Part shown: in pieces, positions 7,549-15,899 of the stretch
How the letters are laid out: every line of letters starts with the position of its first letter
How positions within the stretch are numbered: position 1 is the first letter of the stretch
From: a virus
Direction: 5' to 3' (one strand)
DNA: 56,920 bases
Virus record (IMG/VR): IMGVR_UViG_3300039159_000083
Coordinates: 1-56,920 of that record
Position numbers and translations under genes: made by a program
Notes under the pieces: model-generated
The model's database searches: none
The model's input: only the letters and a program-made list of their open reading frames with translations
What the model was told of the DNA's origin: nothing

Positions 7549-8056
7549 CCACAAAGCTATTAATATTAATTGGAACACTTAACTTATACTTCTCTGGGGC
7601 TTGTAGTATAAGGCCTCTATTACCTGCTGATAGGATACGTGAGGTAACTGGAATGACTGCAATTAAATCACCCTGAAAGTCTCCTCTATTATTACCATTA
7701 GAAGGAGACATATCAAAGATGTTGGCCCCTCTAGCTACACAGGCATGAGAGAAGGGGCCGATATCTCCAGCTATAGCTTGGAACTCAACTCTAATTAATA
7801 TAGATGAGTTAGAAGAGGTATGTCTTAACTCAGGTTCTTCTACATAGGATCTTTTATATCCATTAAGAGTGAGACCCCCTATCTCATGTAGGACTGCCTC
7901 ATTCATTGTTAGAGTTCTCCTTTTGTTATACTCCATTTCACTAGGAGTATCATCATAACCAAGGTCAACTTTATTAATGAGAAAGACTATTAAGCCATAA
8001 CCTAAATAGTCCTTAGCAATCTTTTCTCTTATTTGATTGGATATTGTAGGAAGCAT
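7544..8056 (-). CDS. Hypothetical protein, probable virion component
   Basis: 170 residues, ATG 8054-8056 with AAAAGG about 10 bases upstream. It lies between the fibre cluster and the genes leading to terminase. The protein looks beta-rich, with no signal peptide or membrane segment. The middle carries Gly/Asn-rich loops (MSPSNGNNRGDFQGDL near residue 115) and a run of hydrophobic strands to the C-terminus. I do not recognise the family. A structural role is inferred from context only. Confidence 0.65.
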   Translation of the reverse strand: MLPTISNQIREKIAKDYLGYGLIVFLINKVDLGYDDTPSEMEYNKRRTLTMNEAVLHEIGGLTLNGYKRSYVEEPELRHTSSNSSILIRVEFQAIAGDIGPFSHACVARGANIFDMSPSNGNNRGDFQGDLIAVIPVTSRILSAGNRGLILQAPEKYKLSVPININSFVA

Positions 8057-8079
8057 TGTAAAAGAACCTTTTATTTTTA

Positions 8080-8955
8080 TTAACCTATTACCACTACTCT
8101 ATATTGATTAGTAGTAGGAGCCACTGAGAATGTCAGGGTAATAGTATTTACAGTCGTATGATCTATATCAGTAATAATATAAGAGTAAGGAGATGCAGTA
8201 GTGTAAATATGGGCAACTACATCTCTAGTATTAAGGTTATGAGTGATGGTGATAGAGGTACTACTACCATCCCCTATAGAAGTATTATATTTACCAACTC
8301 CAGTAGGTCTTGAATCTACATATAATTTAGTTACTGCATCTGTATCCAGAGTAGGAGTAGCTAAGTTAGTTATCTTATTAGAGTTAAGGTTTAAGTTAAC
8401 TGTAGGGGCAGCTAGTTGATCTAATCTATTAGTACGTACCTGAGTATCAAAGTTACTAATAGTAGATGCTAACTGAGAGCCACTATGATTAGTTCTAGAT
8501 AGGTAATAAGTACCTACCTGACTTTCTAGTTGACTAGCATTACTGGCTAAGCCTGTTAAGGGGCCTATAAAACTAGTGGCAGTGATAGCACCACTACTAT
8601 CTCTTAGGGTAAGTGTAGAAGCTGTAGATAAGGCAGTAGCCCCATCTAATTTATCTTTATCACTTATAGATAGACTACCTGCAGTAATAGATGAAGCAGC
8701 GGGTATACCTATAATAGGTGCCTGACTAGTACCTGTATTGACTAAGGGGGCACTAATAGTTATAGAACTTATAGAGTTATCAGCTCCTACTAATGACTGC
8801 CATATTGTCCCATCAAAGTTACGTAAGGCTTTAGTAACAGTGTCATAATATAATTGCCCTTCTAAAGGTGTAGAAGGGGCAGTACTTAACCTATGTATTA
8901 CTGCCTGTCTTAATTCATTCTGATTAAGGTCTAGGTGGAATTGAACTTGTGGCAT
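8080..8955 (-). CDS. Tail fibre protein, short paralogue
   Basis: 291 residues, ATG 8953-8955 with a strong AGGAGG site at spacing 4. Modules in order: an N-terminal attachment-like segment with EGQLYYDTVTKALRNFDG (about residues 34-51), typical of phage fibres; a Ser/Thr/Gly-rich shaft; a segment with NHSGSQLAST and NRLDQLAAP also found in the 1031-residue fibre; a DAVTKLYVD motif; and a C-terminal beta domain with ITITHNL shared with three other fibres here. It most likely forms part of the host-recognition fibre set at the baseplate. The assignment as fibre is firm; the receptor is unknown. Confidence 0.85.
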   Translation of the reverse strand: MPQVQFHLDLNQNELRQAVIHRLSTAPSTPLEGQLYYDTVTKALRNFDGTIWQSLVGADNSISSITISAPLVNTGTSQAPIIGIPAASSITAGSLSISDKDKLDGATALSTASTLTLRDSSGAITATSFIGPLTGLASNASQLESQVGTYYLSRTNHSGSQLASTISNFDTQVRTNRLDQLAAPTVNLNLNSNKITNLATPTLDTDAVTKLYVDSRPTGVGKYNTSIGDGSSTSITITHNLNTRDVVAHIYTTASPYSYIITDIDHTTVNTITLTFSVAPTTNQYRVVVIG

Positions 8956-8974
8956 ATAACCTCCTAAGGAAATA

Positions 8975-9024
8975 AGTTAGAGTTAGAGTTAGAGTTAAAA
9001 TTGAAGCTAGAGTTAGAGTTAACT
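8975..9024. repeat. Hexamer repeat (AGTTAG) between two fibre genes
   Basis: The plus strand shows interrupted tandem copies of GTTAGA between the 671-residue and 291-residue fibre genes, broken once by AAATTGAAGCT. It overlaps the stop codon of the upstream fibre gene. Such simple repeats arise by slippage and may act as a recombination point between fibre genes. Confidence 0.75.
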
Positions 9025-11034
9025 TGTATAAGTAATTACTACCTTAAATTGATTTAAGGTAGGGGCAACTGTAAATACAAATTGTAAGGCGTTATTACTT
9101 ATTCTTCTTACAGTAGGAATAACATCTTCAAAGCTATTTCCATTCTCATATACCTGCCATATAACATTCTTAGAACCTAAGTTATGAGTGACAGTAATAG
9201 AATTATTAGTTCCATCTCCCACATCAGTAGTAAAAGCTGTAGTGTTAGAAGAACCACCGCCGCCCCCATCTAGAGATACCCAACTTGAGGTACTAGCTCT
9301 GTAATATTGGAAGTTATTAGAAGCCCATCTAAGGGTTCCTTTATCATTTCCTTGTCCTAAGACTAGATAACCCTGACTACCAGGTAAGGCAGCTATAGTA
9401 AGATTTCTATCTCCTACTACAGGAATAAGAGGTGAAGGTAATACAGGGGCTTGATCTCCATAACCTATTAATATGTTTCCTTCACTATTAATAGTGAGAG
9501 AATCTAATAAGAGATTGGAACCATCTGCTTTGACCTTAAATCTAAGGCCTCCACCTATATTAACTGCAACACCTTCAGCATAACCTTCTATAATACTCAC
9601 ACTCTTTAGAGGCTGAGTAGAAGAAGATAGGTTGAAACTGACTCTACCTGCCACATCCCCAGCAGTAATACTGGATTTAGGGTTATTAAGTAGAAGTAAT
9701 CCAGGTCTATCTACCTTACCTGATACAGTAAGAAGAGTATCATTAGGGTTAAATACAACACCTAAGGTGGGGTCACTTAATCCTATTCCTACATTACGTG
9801 TAGTTATAAGACTATTACCTATAGTATTCTGTATAGATAAGGGGCCGGTAAGCGTTCCTCCAGTAAGAGGTAGATAAAAACCAACTACTCCAATAGCAGT
9901 TAATAAATCATTACCTCTCCGACCTATAAAGGTTCCTGTGTTATCAATTATAGGTATTGTTCCTTCATCTCCTGTGAGAGAAGGTATAACACTTATCTCA
10001 TTTAGGTTAGAGGAGGGAACTAGGTAATCTGTGCCAGGTATAGCAGCAGTAAAGGCAGAAGTACCACTACCTTTAATTAGTCCTGTAAGGGTAGCTACTC
10101 CAGTACCTCCTCTATTAACAGGTAGGGTACCAGTTACATTAGAGGCTAAGTTAAGTAATCCCCAGCTAGCTTCAGTAGTGGGGCCTTGACTACTAAGTAC
10201 TTGTCCTGTAGTACCCCCAGCCACTTGTAAATAACCTAGGTTATTTATAAGGGTAATAGGGCTAAAGTCTAGACTAAAGACATCTCCAATCTTAGATATA
10301 GGTGCTGCTGCTTGATAAGAAGCAACACTAGAGAATTGGGTAAAGACTAAGTCTGTGCTATTAAGAGTGATGGGGGCATTAGTAATTAGTACCCAACCAG
10401 TATCTGCTTGAGTGATACCTTCTTGAATAAAGATGAAGGAACCAGGGGATACTTCAATTGAAGTATCATAATCGCCAGCTCTAATCCAAGTTCCAGTATC
10501 AACTATATAAATACCATTTTCAACAGGAAGCAGTTGGTCTTTAACTAAAATCCTATCTCCTGCAACTAAGAGGATTCCATCTATAGTCTGAACACCTGTT
10601 AAAGCTATATCACTAATAGTAGCTACCCTAGCAGAGTCTTTAATATCAAGCCCAGTAGCTATTGCATCAACATAGGCCTTATTTGTAGCATCATTGGGTA
10701 GGGTAGGTGAGGCTAGGTTTATTAACTTCTGTGAGTTAAAGGAGACTGATAAGTTAGGGGCAGTTAATTGATTTAATCTTTGCCCTTTAACATAAGCAGT
10801 TGTAGCTAGTCTCAAACTACTATCAGTTAGAGTAGGTGTAGGAGCAGTAGGAGTACCAGTAAATACTGGACTATTTCTAGGGGCAAATACTCCTAATCCT
10901 CCTACTGCAACTACTGATCCAGCCTTACCTATAAACAAGGTGTCTGATAGATCAGACCAGGCTAGTTCTCCATTAAATAATACGGTTGGTTCCGCAGAAC
11001 TAATACTTCTCTTTATAAGAATAGTATTGGTCAT
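9019..11034 (-). CDS. Tail fibre protein, 671 residues
   Basis: ATG 11032-11034 overlaps the stop of the preceding gene (TAATG) with GGAGG upstream, so translation is coupled. The N-terminus is a common fibre start (IKRS near residue 7, NGELAW near 21) followed by the PVFTGTPTAPTPTLTD repeat (56-71) and ATTAYV. DATNKAYVD (115-123) leads a module (about 115-235, with GDRILVKDQ and NGIYIV) also present in the 1031-residue fibre. A PVNRGGTG repeat follows, then a long beta-rich shaft. The C-terminal domain (about 598-671) has ITVTHNLG, shared with the other fibres. It acts outside the virion as part of host adhesion. Confidence 0.9.
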   Translation of the reverse strand: MTNTILIKRSISSAEPTVLFNGELAWSDLSDTLFIGKAGSVVAVGGLGVFAPRNSPVFTGTPTAPTPTLTDSSLRLATTAYVKGQRLNQLTAPNLSVSFNSQKLINLASPTLPNDATNKAYVDAIATGLDIKDSARVATISDIALTGVQTIDGILLVAGDRILVKDQLLPVENGIYIVDTGTWIRAGDYDTSIEVSPGSFIFIQEGITQADTGWVLITNAPITLNSTDLVFTQFSSVASYQAAAPISKIGDVFSLDFSPITLINNLGYLQVAGGTTGQVLSSQGPTTEASWGLLNLASNVTGTLPVNRGGTGVATLTGLIKGSGTSAFTAAIPGTDYLVPSSNLNEISVIPSLTGDEGTIPIIDNTGTFIGRRGNDLLTAIGVVGFYLPLTGGTLTGPLSIQNTIGNSLITTRNVGIGLSDPTLGVVFNPNDTLLTVSGKVDRPGLLLLNNPKSSITAGDVAGRVSFNLSSSTQPLKSVSIIEGYAEGVAVNIGGGLRFKVKADGSNLLLDSLTINSEGNILIGYGDQAPVLPSPLIPVVGDRNLTIAALPGSQGYLVLGQGNDKGTLRWASNNFQYYRASTSSWVSLDGGGGGSSNTTAFTTDVGDGTNNSITVTHNLGSKNVIWQVYENGNSFEDVIPTVRRISNNALQFVFTVAPTLNQFKVVITYTS

Positions 11035-11540
11035 TAAAATGATCCTCCATCAACTGTTAAATTAGTTATGTATACATCTAAATCTTCTATAGCACTTTGA
11101 ACATTAGTAGCACTAATATTAGTAGTTGCTATAGAGGTAATGGTTGAGGCAGCATGAATATGCGCGGAGGTCGCAAAAGCAGAACTAGGTTGAGTAGCTG
11201 CCGAACCTAATCCTAGGTTTGTTCTAGCTTGAACTAAACTAGTTAGGTCTGATAAGTTATTAGTTCTTACTAAAGCATTAGGAGTTCCAGCACCACCACT
11301 AGTTTGTAAGCTAAGAAGACTAGCATTAGGATTAGTAAACCAATCTGTTTCTCCTGTAATAGTCTTTATTCTATTAAGAATCCAAGGTAGCCACTCATCA
11401 AGAGTGGCCGCTTGGTTTGATAAGGGTATAGTGCTACTAGGGTATGGACCAAATAACTCTGTTTTAGTGCCTGTTAATTGGTAAGTAGCATCACCTCTAT
11501 ATCTAATACCCCCTTGGGCTTCTATTCTTCCTGATCTCAT
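11034..11540 (-). CDS. Short tail fibre-like protein, 168 residues
   Basis: ATG 11538-11540 with GAGG upstream. Contains the fibre-repeat signature NNLSDLTSLVQARTNLGLG (about residues 93-111) followed by an Ala/Ser/Thr-rich segment with SAHIHAAS, common in phage fibre shafts. It lacks the THNLG C-terminal domain of its neighbours. One-base overlap with the next fibre gene and 4-base spacing from the preceding one place it in the same translation unit. It could be an adaptor joining fibre segments; that is an inference. Confidence 0.8.
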   Translation of the reverse strand: MRSGRIEAQGGIRYRGDATYQLTGTKTELFGPYPSSTIPLSNQAATLDEWLPWILNRIKTITGETDWFTNPNASLLSLQTSGGAGTPNALVRTNNLSDLTSLVQARTNLGLGSAATQPSSAFATSAHIHAASTITSIATTNISATNVQSAIEDLDVYITNLTVDGGSF

Positions 11541-11544
11541 TTGT

Positions 11545-14037
11545 TTACCTCACTAAGGCTAATGTCCATATACCTGGTATAGGCGTAGGAGTATTATATG
11601 AAATTAGACTAACGATTAGTGTGTTATCATCTATTACTTCTATTTCATCTGGGATTACTACTCTATTAGAGTTATTCCAAAGGGTAACACTAGATAATCT
11701 GAGTTTACCTAAGTTATGAACTACGGTAAGTGAATTACTAACTAGGTTAGATGCTTGGAAATCTATAGAGAAAGGTAACACTAAATCAGGTAGTTGAATT
11801 AGAGGAACCTTAGCATCAGAGCCTAGACTAGCCACACCGTTAGCTACAGCCTTCTGAGTAAGAGGTATAGCCCCTACTTGGACTGCAGTTACACTATGAG
11901 GGTTATTAGTAAGAGATGAGTGAAGACTTACTTCTTGTAGGGCTGCTTGAGCATTAGTACTAAGCAAAGTACCTACAGGGGTAAAGGTAATCTGTGATGC
12001 AGTATAATCACCAAGCATCGAAGTAACTATACCAGCTCTTCCATAGATTGAGGTTACTGTACCACTACCACTGGGAGTGAGAAGCTCTTGCCAATTAGCA
12101 ATATCAGTAGCAGGTAATCCTTTTAATATAAAGGAGACATTAATATCAGTTCTTACAGCTACATCACCTATGCTATCAGCACTTAATGCAAGCATGGATG
12201 GTTCACTACCAACTACATATACATCAGTAATGTTAAAGGCAGGTAGTTGATTAGTAGGAACCTTTCCATTACCATCTAGAGAGGCAATACCATTAAACTG
12301 AGCTATGCTATCTAATCTAGCAAAGGTAGAATCTATGGAACTCTTTAGATAAACAATAGGGTTAACACTATTAACATCAGATCTTACAGTACCTGATATG
12401 GTAATAGAGGCCACCTCTTCATCTCCAGTATTAACCCCTGATAGGTTAGATGCTGAGATAAGTCCATTGGCATTTACATTTCCACCAAAGACAGAGTTAC
12501 CACTAACAGAAAGAGATGTAAGAATAGCAGACCCATTTACATCTAAATTACTATTGGCTACTATAGAACCAGTAATAAAAGAGGCTGAAGATAAGTTACC
12601 TACTACAAGTCCATTACCAGATAATATTAAATCTCTACCATTAATATCACCAAGTACTACTAAGTCACCTTCTATTGATTGAGAACCTTCTACTATTAAA
12701 TCATTCTCAAAGGTAGCCTCACCTCTAGTAATAGAAGCTCCTCTAACATCTTGGTTACCAAGTATAAGAACATTAGTACCTACACTAAGATTAGTAGTTA
12801 TGACAGAGGAACCTGAGGTTAATACCCCAGTCACACTTGCCGTAGTTCCTACAGATAAGGCACCTGCTAATGTAGTAGCGCCTCCTATGGAGGTATCACC
12901 TACTATAATGGCTGTCTGTCCTCTAAGTGCTCCACCAGCTGTTATATCGCCAGCACTGCCTAGTATAGAAACAGTAGTAGGGCCTACAACATTAAGAGTA
13001 CCTGTTAAAGAAGTATTTCTACCAACAGATAGGTCTCTAATAACTGTAAGGTCATTACCTACAGATACATTACTACCAGCATTTACTTGGCCATTAAGAT
13101 TACTAATTCCTCCTATACTAAGAGAGGAAGGGCTAGTTATACTGCCTGTGATATTAATATCACCAGCTATAGATACATCATCTCCTACAGTTAAATCATC
13201 TTGTATAGTCAGGTCATTAGTAGTAAGAACACCTGTAACTGTTAGGTTATTACCAAATAGTGAGGCACCATTTACAGTTAATGAACCGTTAATTAAAGAG
13301 TTACCACCAATATTAGTAGCTCCTGTTACTGTCAAGGAAGTACCAACTAATAAGCTACTTGTAGTATTGACAACACCTATTAAACTAGTAGTACCTTGAA
13401 CTGATAGGGTAGAGCTAAGATTGGTAGCACCACCTACTGTTAATACACTGGCAAGAGTAGTAGCTTGGGCTACTGCAAGAGTAGCATTGGCTAATATAGG
13501 GGCTTGGAAGGTGGCTTGATTATCAACCCTTAAGGTTCCTAGTAATATCGTACCTGAGGTTACTGATAGAGTAGACCTTAGGTCAGTACCTTGATTAACT
13601 CTTAGAGTGCCATCTATTATGACATTTCCTGAGTTAATATCATTAGTAGTAAGAAGTCCTACTATACCTACCGCACCACTAGCTTGTAGAGTATTAACAG
13701 TGGTACTACCACTAAAGGATTTATTACCAAGCATTACTTGGTTAGAGTATAAATCTACTCTTTCCTCATAAGCTAAACCTCTAGGTGAAGCAGTAGCACT
13801 AATTAGACAATATTTATCAACACCAGGGGGTAATTGGCTTATAGCCTGAGCATTGGTCTTAGTAACTAGATAACCCTTATCTGCGGGCTCTACTCCATTA
13901 CTAGAGAGTTCTATAGCATCTATAAGACCATTGATCTTATTAACTACTGCAGTACCATTAGACCCTAAGATTGGGTCTTCATATATATAATCGTTATCGC
14001 TACCTATGATTATCTTATAGGTTTGTAAGTTAGGCAT
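11545..14037 (-). CDS. Long repetitive tail fibre protein, 830 residues
   Basis: ATG 14035-14037 with GGAGG, overlapping the upstream gene by 8 bases. The central part (about residues 100-530) is many degenerate repeats of the pattern Gly-x-Leu-x-Val-x-Gly-x-Thr-x-Leu with short-period Val/Leu/Gly/Asn, as expected for a trimeric beta-helical shaft. Near residues 600-700 there are common fibre segments (LDGNGKVPTNQLPAF, SIYGRAGIVT). The C-terminus carries SLTVVHNLGKL, the domain shared with the other fibres. The low stop frequency on the opposite strand comes from the repetitive Thr/Val/Ser codons. Confidence 0.88.
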   Translation of the reverse strand: MPNLQTYKIIIGSDNDYIYEDPILGSNGTAVVNKINGLIDAIELSSNGVEPADKGYLVTKTNAQAISQLPPGVDKYCLISATASPRGLAYEERVDLYSNQVMLGNKSFSGSTTVNTLQASGAVGIVGLLTTNDINSGNVIIDGTLRVNQGTDLRSTLSVTSGTILLGTLRVDNQATFQAPILANATLAVAQATTLASVLTVGGATNLSSTLSVQGTTSLIGVVNTTSSLLVGTSLTVTGATNIGGNSLINGSLTVNGASLFGNNLTVTGVLTTNDLTIQDDLTVGDDVSIAGDINITGSITSPSSLSIGGISNLNGQVNAGSNVSVGNDLTVIRDLSVGRNTSLTGTLNVVGPTTVSILGSAGDITAGGALRGQTAIIVGDTSIGGATTLAGALSVGTTASVTGVLTSGSSVITTNLSVGTNVLILGNQDVRGASITRGEATFENDLIVEGSQSIEGDLVVLGDINGRDLILSGNGLVVGNLSSASFITGSIVANSNLDVNGSAILTSLSVSGNSVFGGNVNANGLISASNLSGVNTGDEEVASITISGTVRSDVNSVNPIVYLKSSIDSTFARLDSIAQFNGIASLDGNGKVPTNQLPAFNITDVYVVGSEPSMLALSADSIGDVAVRTDINVSFILKGLPATDIANWQELLTPSGSGTVTSIYGRAGIVTSMLGDYTASQITFTPVGTLLSTNAQAALQEVSLHSSLTNNPHSVTAVQVGAIPLTQKAVANGVASLGSDAKVPLIQLPDLVLPFSIDFQASNLVSNSLTVVHNLGKLRLSSVTLWNNSNRVVIPDEIEVIDDNTLIVSLISYNTPTPIPGIWTLALVR

Positions 14038-15439
14038 TTATACAGTCCTCCATGACAAAAGATCCATCTATAAAGTTGATATCATTCACTAAACAATCCT
14101 CTAATAGATCCCTGAAAGGACTTTCTAGTTGCTCCTTACAGAAACCATTATCAAACATAAACTCATCGTTTATAAGGGCATCATCATCTACTAGTTCTAT
14201 TCCTTTATCTCTATTAAAATCATCACCAATAATATTACAGTCATTAAATATAGATAGAGATAGAGGAATATATCTACTACATAATCTATCTCTTACAGCT
14301 AAGTTGATTCCACAGCTATGACTATCTTCTATCTCTATAGAATCTATAGCTATATCAGTCTCCAGTAGTAGGCCACCTATATCTAAACCTAATAGTTCAA
14401 TACCTATATTAATTACTGTTTGAGCATAAGAAGAAGGTGGAGCTGGATGAAGAAATACACTACCATCCTTTCTCTTATATAAATAATAAGTCTGATAAGG
14501 ATTATAAGAAGAAGTGCTTATATAACCTGTGAACTGGCCTATATAAGGGATAGACCCATAAGAAGGATAGAAGCCTAATAGGGAATCTAAACACTGGTCA
14601 TAGATTATATCCCCTGGTTTAGGTTTACCTAAGGGGAAGTCTAATTCTATAGGTTGAAGTGGAGAGGTGTATAACTCATCCTTAATACCATAGATACCTT
14701 CTATGTCTGTATACTCATAAAGGATAGTTCCCTCAGCATTAAGAATCATTTTCCCTGTAAAGTAGAAACCCTTAACAAAGGGATGGGTCAAGTCATCTAC
14801 TACTGAGCTATAGAAACAAGGCCAGTCTTCAGCACTAGCATTAATAACATATTCTTTATATGGGTATTGATTCCATATAAGAGGTTTAATAGGTCTACTA
14901 TCCCAGTTATAAATGAAAGGTAATTGAGCCTTAAGTAAGAGAGCTAAGTTAGGTCTTATAGGAACATAAAGGAATCTTCTATATTCTTTATCTAACTCAG
15001 CACCATATAAAGAAGGGCTATAAAACTCCCAATATAAATTGTTACTCCCATACTCAGTCACTTCTGAATAGATGTAAGAATCCCCAGATATAAACCCATC
15101 ATTAATCTGATTTCTATTGTTATATAAGGTGTCTCTTTCTAATGAGAGGGAATCCTCATATATCTCATCCTCTATCTTCCTAACCCCTATATAAGTATAT
15201 TCACCTGTTTGTATCTGTCTAATTACCTCTGGCAGTTCTATATCTGTGTATACATGAGGTCTAATATCTACCTCATATTTAGGGTATTTCTTAGACCTTA
15301 TCTGCTGTTCTTTTATTTCATTGAAGTAGGTTAAATAGTTTAGACCATTACTAATCCTTTCTTCTCTATTAAGTAAAGCAGTATTAGAAATAGAGGTGGC
15401 ATATTTATTTAAGTATTCATAATAGTTTATTGCTTCCAA
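14030..15439 (-). CDS. Hypothetical virion-region protein, TTG start
   Basis: 469 residues. The start is TTG at 15437-15439, backed by a strong GGAGG site at spacing 6; no early in-frame ATG exists. It overlaps the preceding gene by 13 bases and the next by 8. The protein is rich in Tyr, Ile, Pro and Asp, has a helical charged N-terminus (residues 1-60) and a beta-like middle. Its acidic C-terminus has repeated Asp-rich pieces (GDDFNRDKGIELVDDD, NDEFMFDNGF). No family recognised. It is sandwiched between fibre genes and likely belongs to the fibre or baseplate periphery. Confidence 0.7.
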   Translation of the reverse strand: MEAINYYEYLNKYATSISNTALLNREERISNGLNYLTYFNEIKEQQIRSKKYPKYEVDIRPHVYTDIELPEVIRQIQTGEYTYIGVRKIEDEIYEDSLSLERDTLYNNRNQINDGFISGDSYIYSEVTEYGSNNLYWEFYSPSLYGAELDKEYRRFLYVPIRPNLALLLKAQLPFIYNWDSRPIKPLIWNQYPYKEYVINASAEDWPCFYSSVVDDLTHPFVKGFYFTGKMILNAEGTILYEYTDIEGIYGIKDELYTSPLQPIELDFPLGKPKPGDIIYDQCLDSLLGFYPSYGSIPYIGQFTGYISTSSYNPYQTYYLYKRKDGSVFLHPAPPSSYAQTVINIGIELLGLDIGGLLLETDIAIDSIEIEDSHSCGINLAVRDRLCSRYIPLSLSIFNDCNIIGDDFNRDKGIELVDDDALINDEFMFDNGFCKEQLESPFRDLLEDCLVNDINFIDGSFVMEDCINA

Positions 15440-15888
15440 TGGAGACCTCCTTCTAGTTCTAGCCTAGATATATTTGATACTTGATAATCATCTAGACCTA
15501 TTGGATAATCAGCATTAGTAATAAGCTGGCCTCCTTCTCTTCTACATTCCCTTCCTCCTTCTATTACATCCATGTAAAGAGTATCTCTCTTCACATATAA
15601 AGTTTTTACCTTTAGATGAATGATAGGTCTATTGCCAAAGCTAATACCTATACTCTTAATATAGGTCTGAGGCATGTTAGATTGAATGATAAAATCTTCT
15701 AGTGTTTCTGTTACTCCCTTATCTGTCTCACCATATATAAGAGAAGATGCAAGGAAGGGTAAATCACATCCTTGTAATAGTTCTTGTAGGGTAATTTTAT
15801 TAGAAGCGGCATAAAGAGGTTTGATCTTAGAGTAGATAGAGAAGGCTCCACTAGCCATTAGGGTTATTGGTTCTGTTCTAGTTATCAT
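15427..15888 (-). CDS. Hypothetical protein in fibre cluster, 153 residues
   Basis: ATG 15886-15888; the upstream sequence CCCCTAC gives only a weak ribosome site, so coupling to the gene ending 11 bases before is likely. A second in-frame ATG lies 10 codons in. The sequence has no Cys cluster, membrane segment or enzyme motif. Its end overlaps the TTG start of the 469-residue gene. I do not recognise it. Confidence 0.6.
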   Translation of the reverse strand: MITRTEPITLMASGAFSIYSKIKPLYAASNKITLQELLQGCDLPFLASSLIYGETDKGVTETLEDFIIQSNMPQTYIKSIGISFGNRPIIHLKVKTLYVKRDTLYMDVIEGGRECRREGGQLITNADYPIGLDDYQVSNISRLELEGGLHWKQ

Positions 15889-15899
15889 TTTGTAGGGGT

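Noticed and set aside
12398-13399. Plus-strand open frames of 94 and 199 codons opposite the 830-residue fibre
   Set aside because: They mirror the repetitive Thr/Val/Ser codons of the fibre gene, are low complexity, and lie inside a well-supported coding region on the other strand.
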